A stretch of 64,000 nucleotides of DNA from Sideroxydans sp. GTDB taxonomy: Bacteria > Pseudomonadota > Gammaproteobacteria > Burkholderiales > Gallionellaceae. The position numbers and the translations under genes are program-made. Positions 63,883 to 64,000 of the stretch are shown here, in pieces (within the stretch, counting starts at the first letter, position 1; the number at the start of each line of letters is the position of its first letter). The stretch lies in assembly GCA_011620315.1 (NCBI GenBank), contig WOZO01000041.1, positions 1-64,000 on the forward strand. The letters run 5' to 3'. The notes under the pieces were generated by a model. That model was not told where the DNA came from, did not search any database, and saw only the letters and a program-made list of their open reading frames with translations.

Positions 63883-64000
63883 ATGAACGCCTCCCCCACC
63901 CTGCGCCAGGCGCTGGAACACATCGGCTCGCTGCCGCCCATCCCGCTGCTGGCGCAGCGCATCCTGGCACTGAAGATCAACACCGACGAGGGCGAGCACG
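63883..64000 (+). CDS. HDOD domain protein N-terminus, truncated by window edge
   Basis: ATG at 63883 gives MNASPTLRQALEHIGSLPPIPLLAQRILALKINTDEGEH... open to the window end. Absent from the ORF track. Confidence 0.7.
   Translation, partial: MNASPTLRQALEHIGSLPPIPLLAQRILALKINTDEGEH

Overview
The window is a GC-rich chromosomal segment, most likely from a betaproteobacterium (Gallionellaceae/Nitrosomonadales-like; inferred from gene content only). It is densely coding, and I found no rRNA, tRNA or CRISPR array. Housekeeping genes recognised include rimO, bamD, rluD, pgeF, dbpA, two rhlE-like helicases, gcvR, srkA, ispD/ispF, tsaB/rimI, a type-4 UDG, mfd, rlmF and serB. The window is rich in signalling genes: a CBS-type histidine kinase with a dual-REC regulator, an OmpR/EnvZ-like pair beside three small secreted or outer-membrane proteins, and a long minus-strand run (about 46.0 to 30.7 kb). 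That run joins a heme-motif PAS/HD-GYP protein to ispDF-tsaB-rimI-udg, two very large PAS-GGDEF-EAL proteins, an NMT1-like binding protein and a REC-GGDEF protein. Main items for follow-up: (1) a LAGLIDADG intein (56354..57535) inserted immediately before the predicted catalytic Cys of a class II ribonucleotide reductase, carrying an in-frame palindromic insertion; (2) a zinc-ribbon plus PD-(D/E)XK (DUF1887/Card1-like) protein next to mfd; (3) an HxlR regulator split by a frameshift at a G7 tract; (4) a HigBA-like toxin-antitoxin pair next to a small HTH/CPxCG protein with a palindromic putative operator; (5) several hairpin or MITE-like intergenic repeats and a 21-bp exact repeat; (6) a transposase 5' end truncated by the left window edge. 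No computation or database search was run. Family calls rest on motif recognition.
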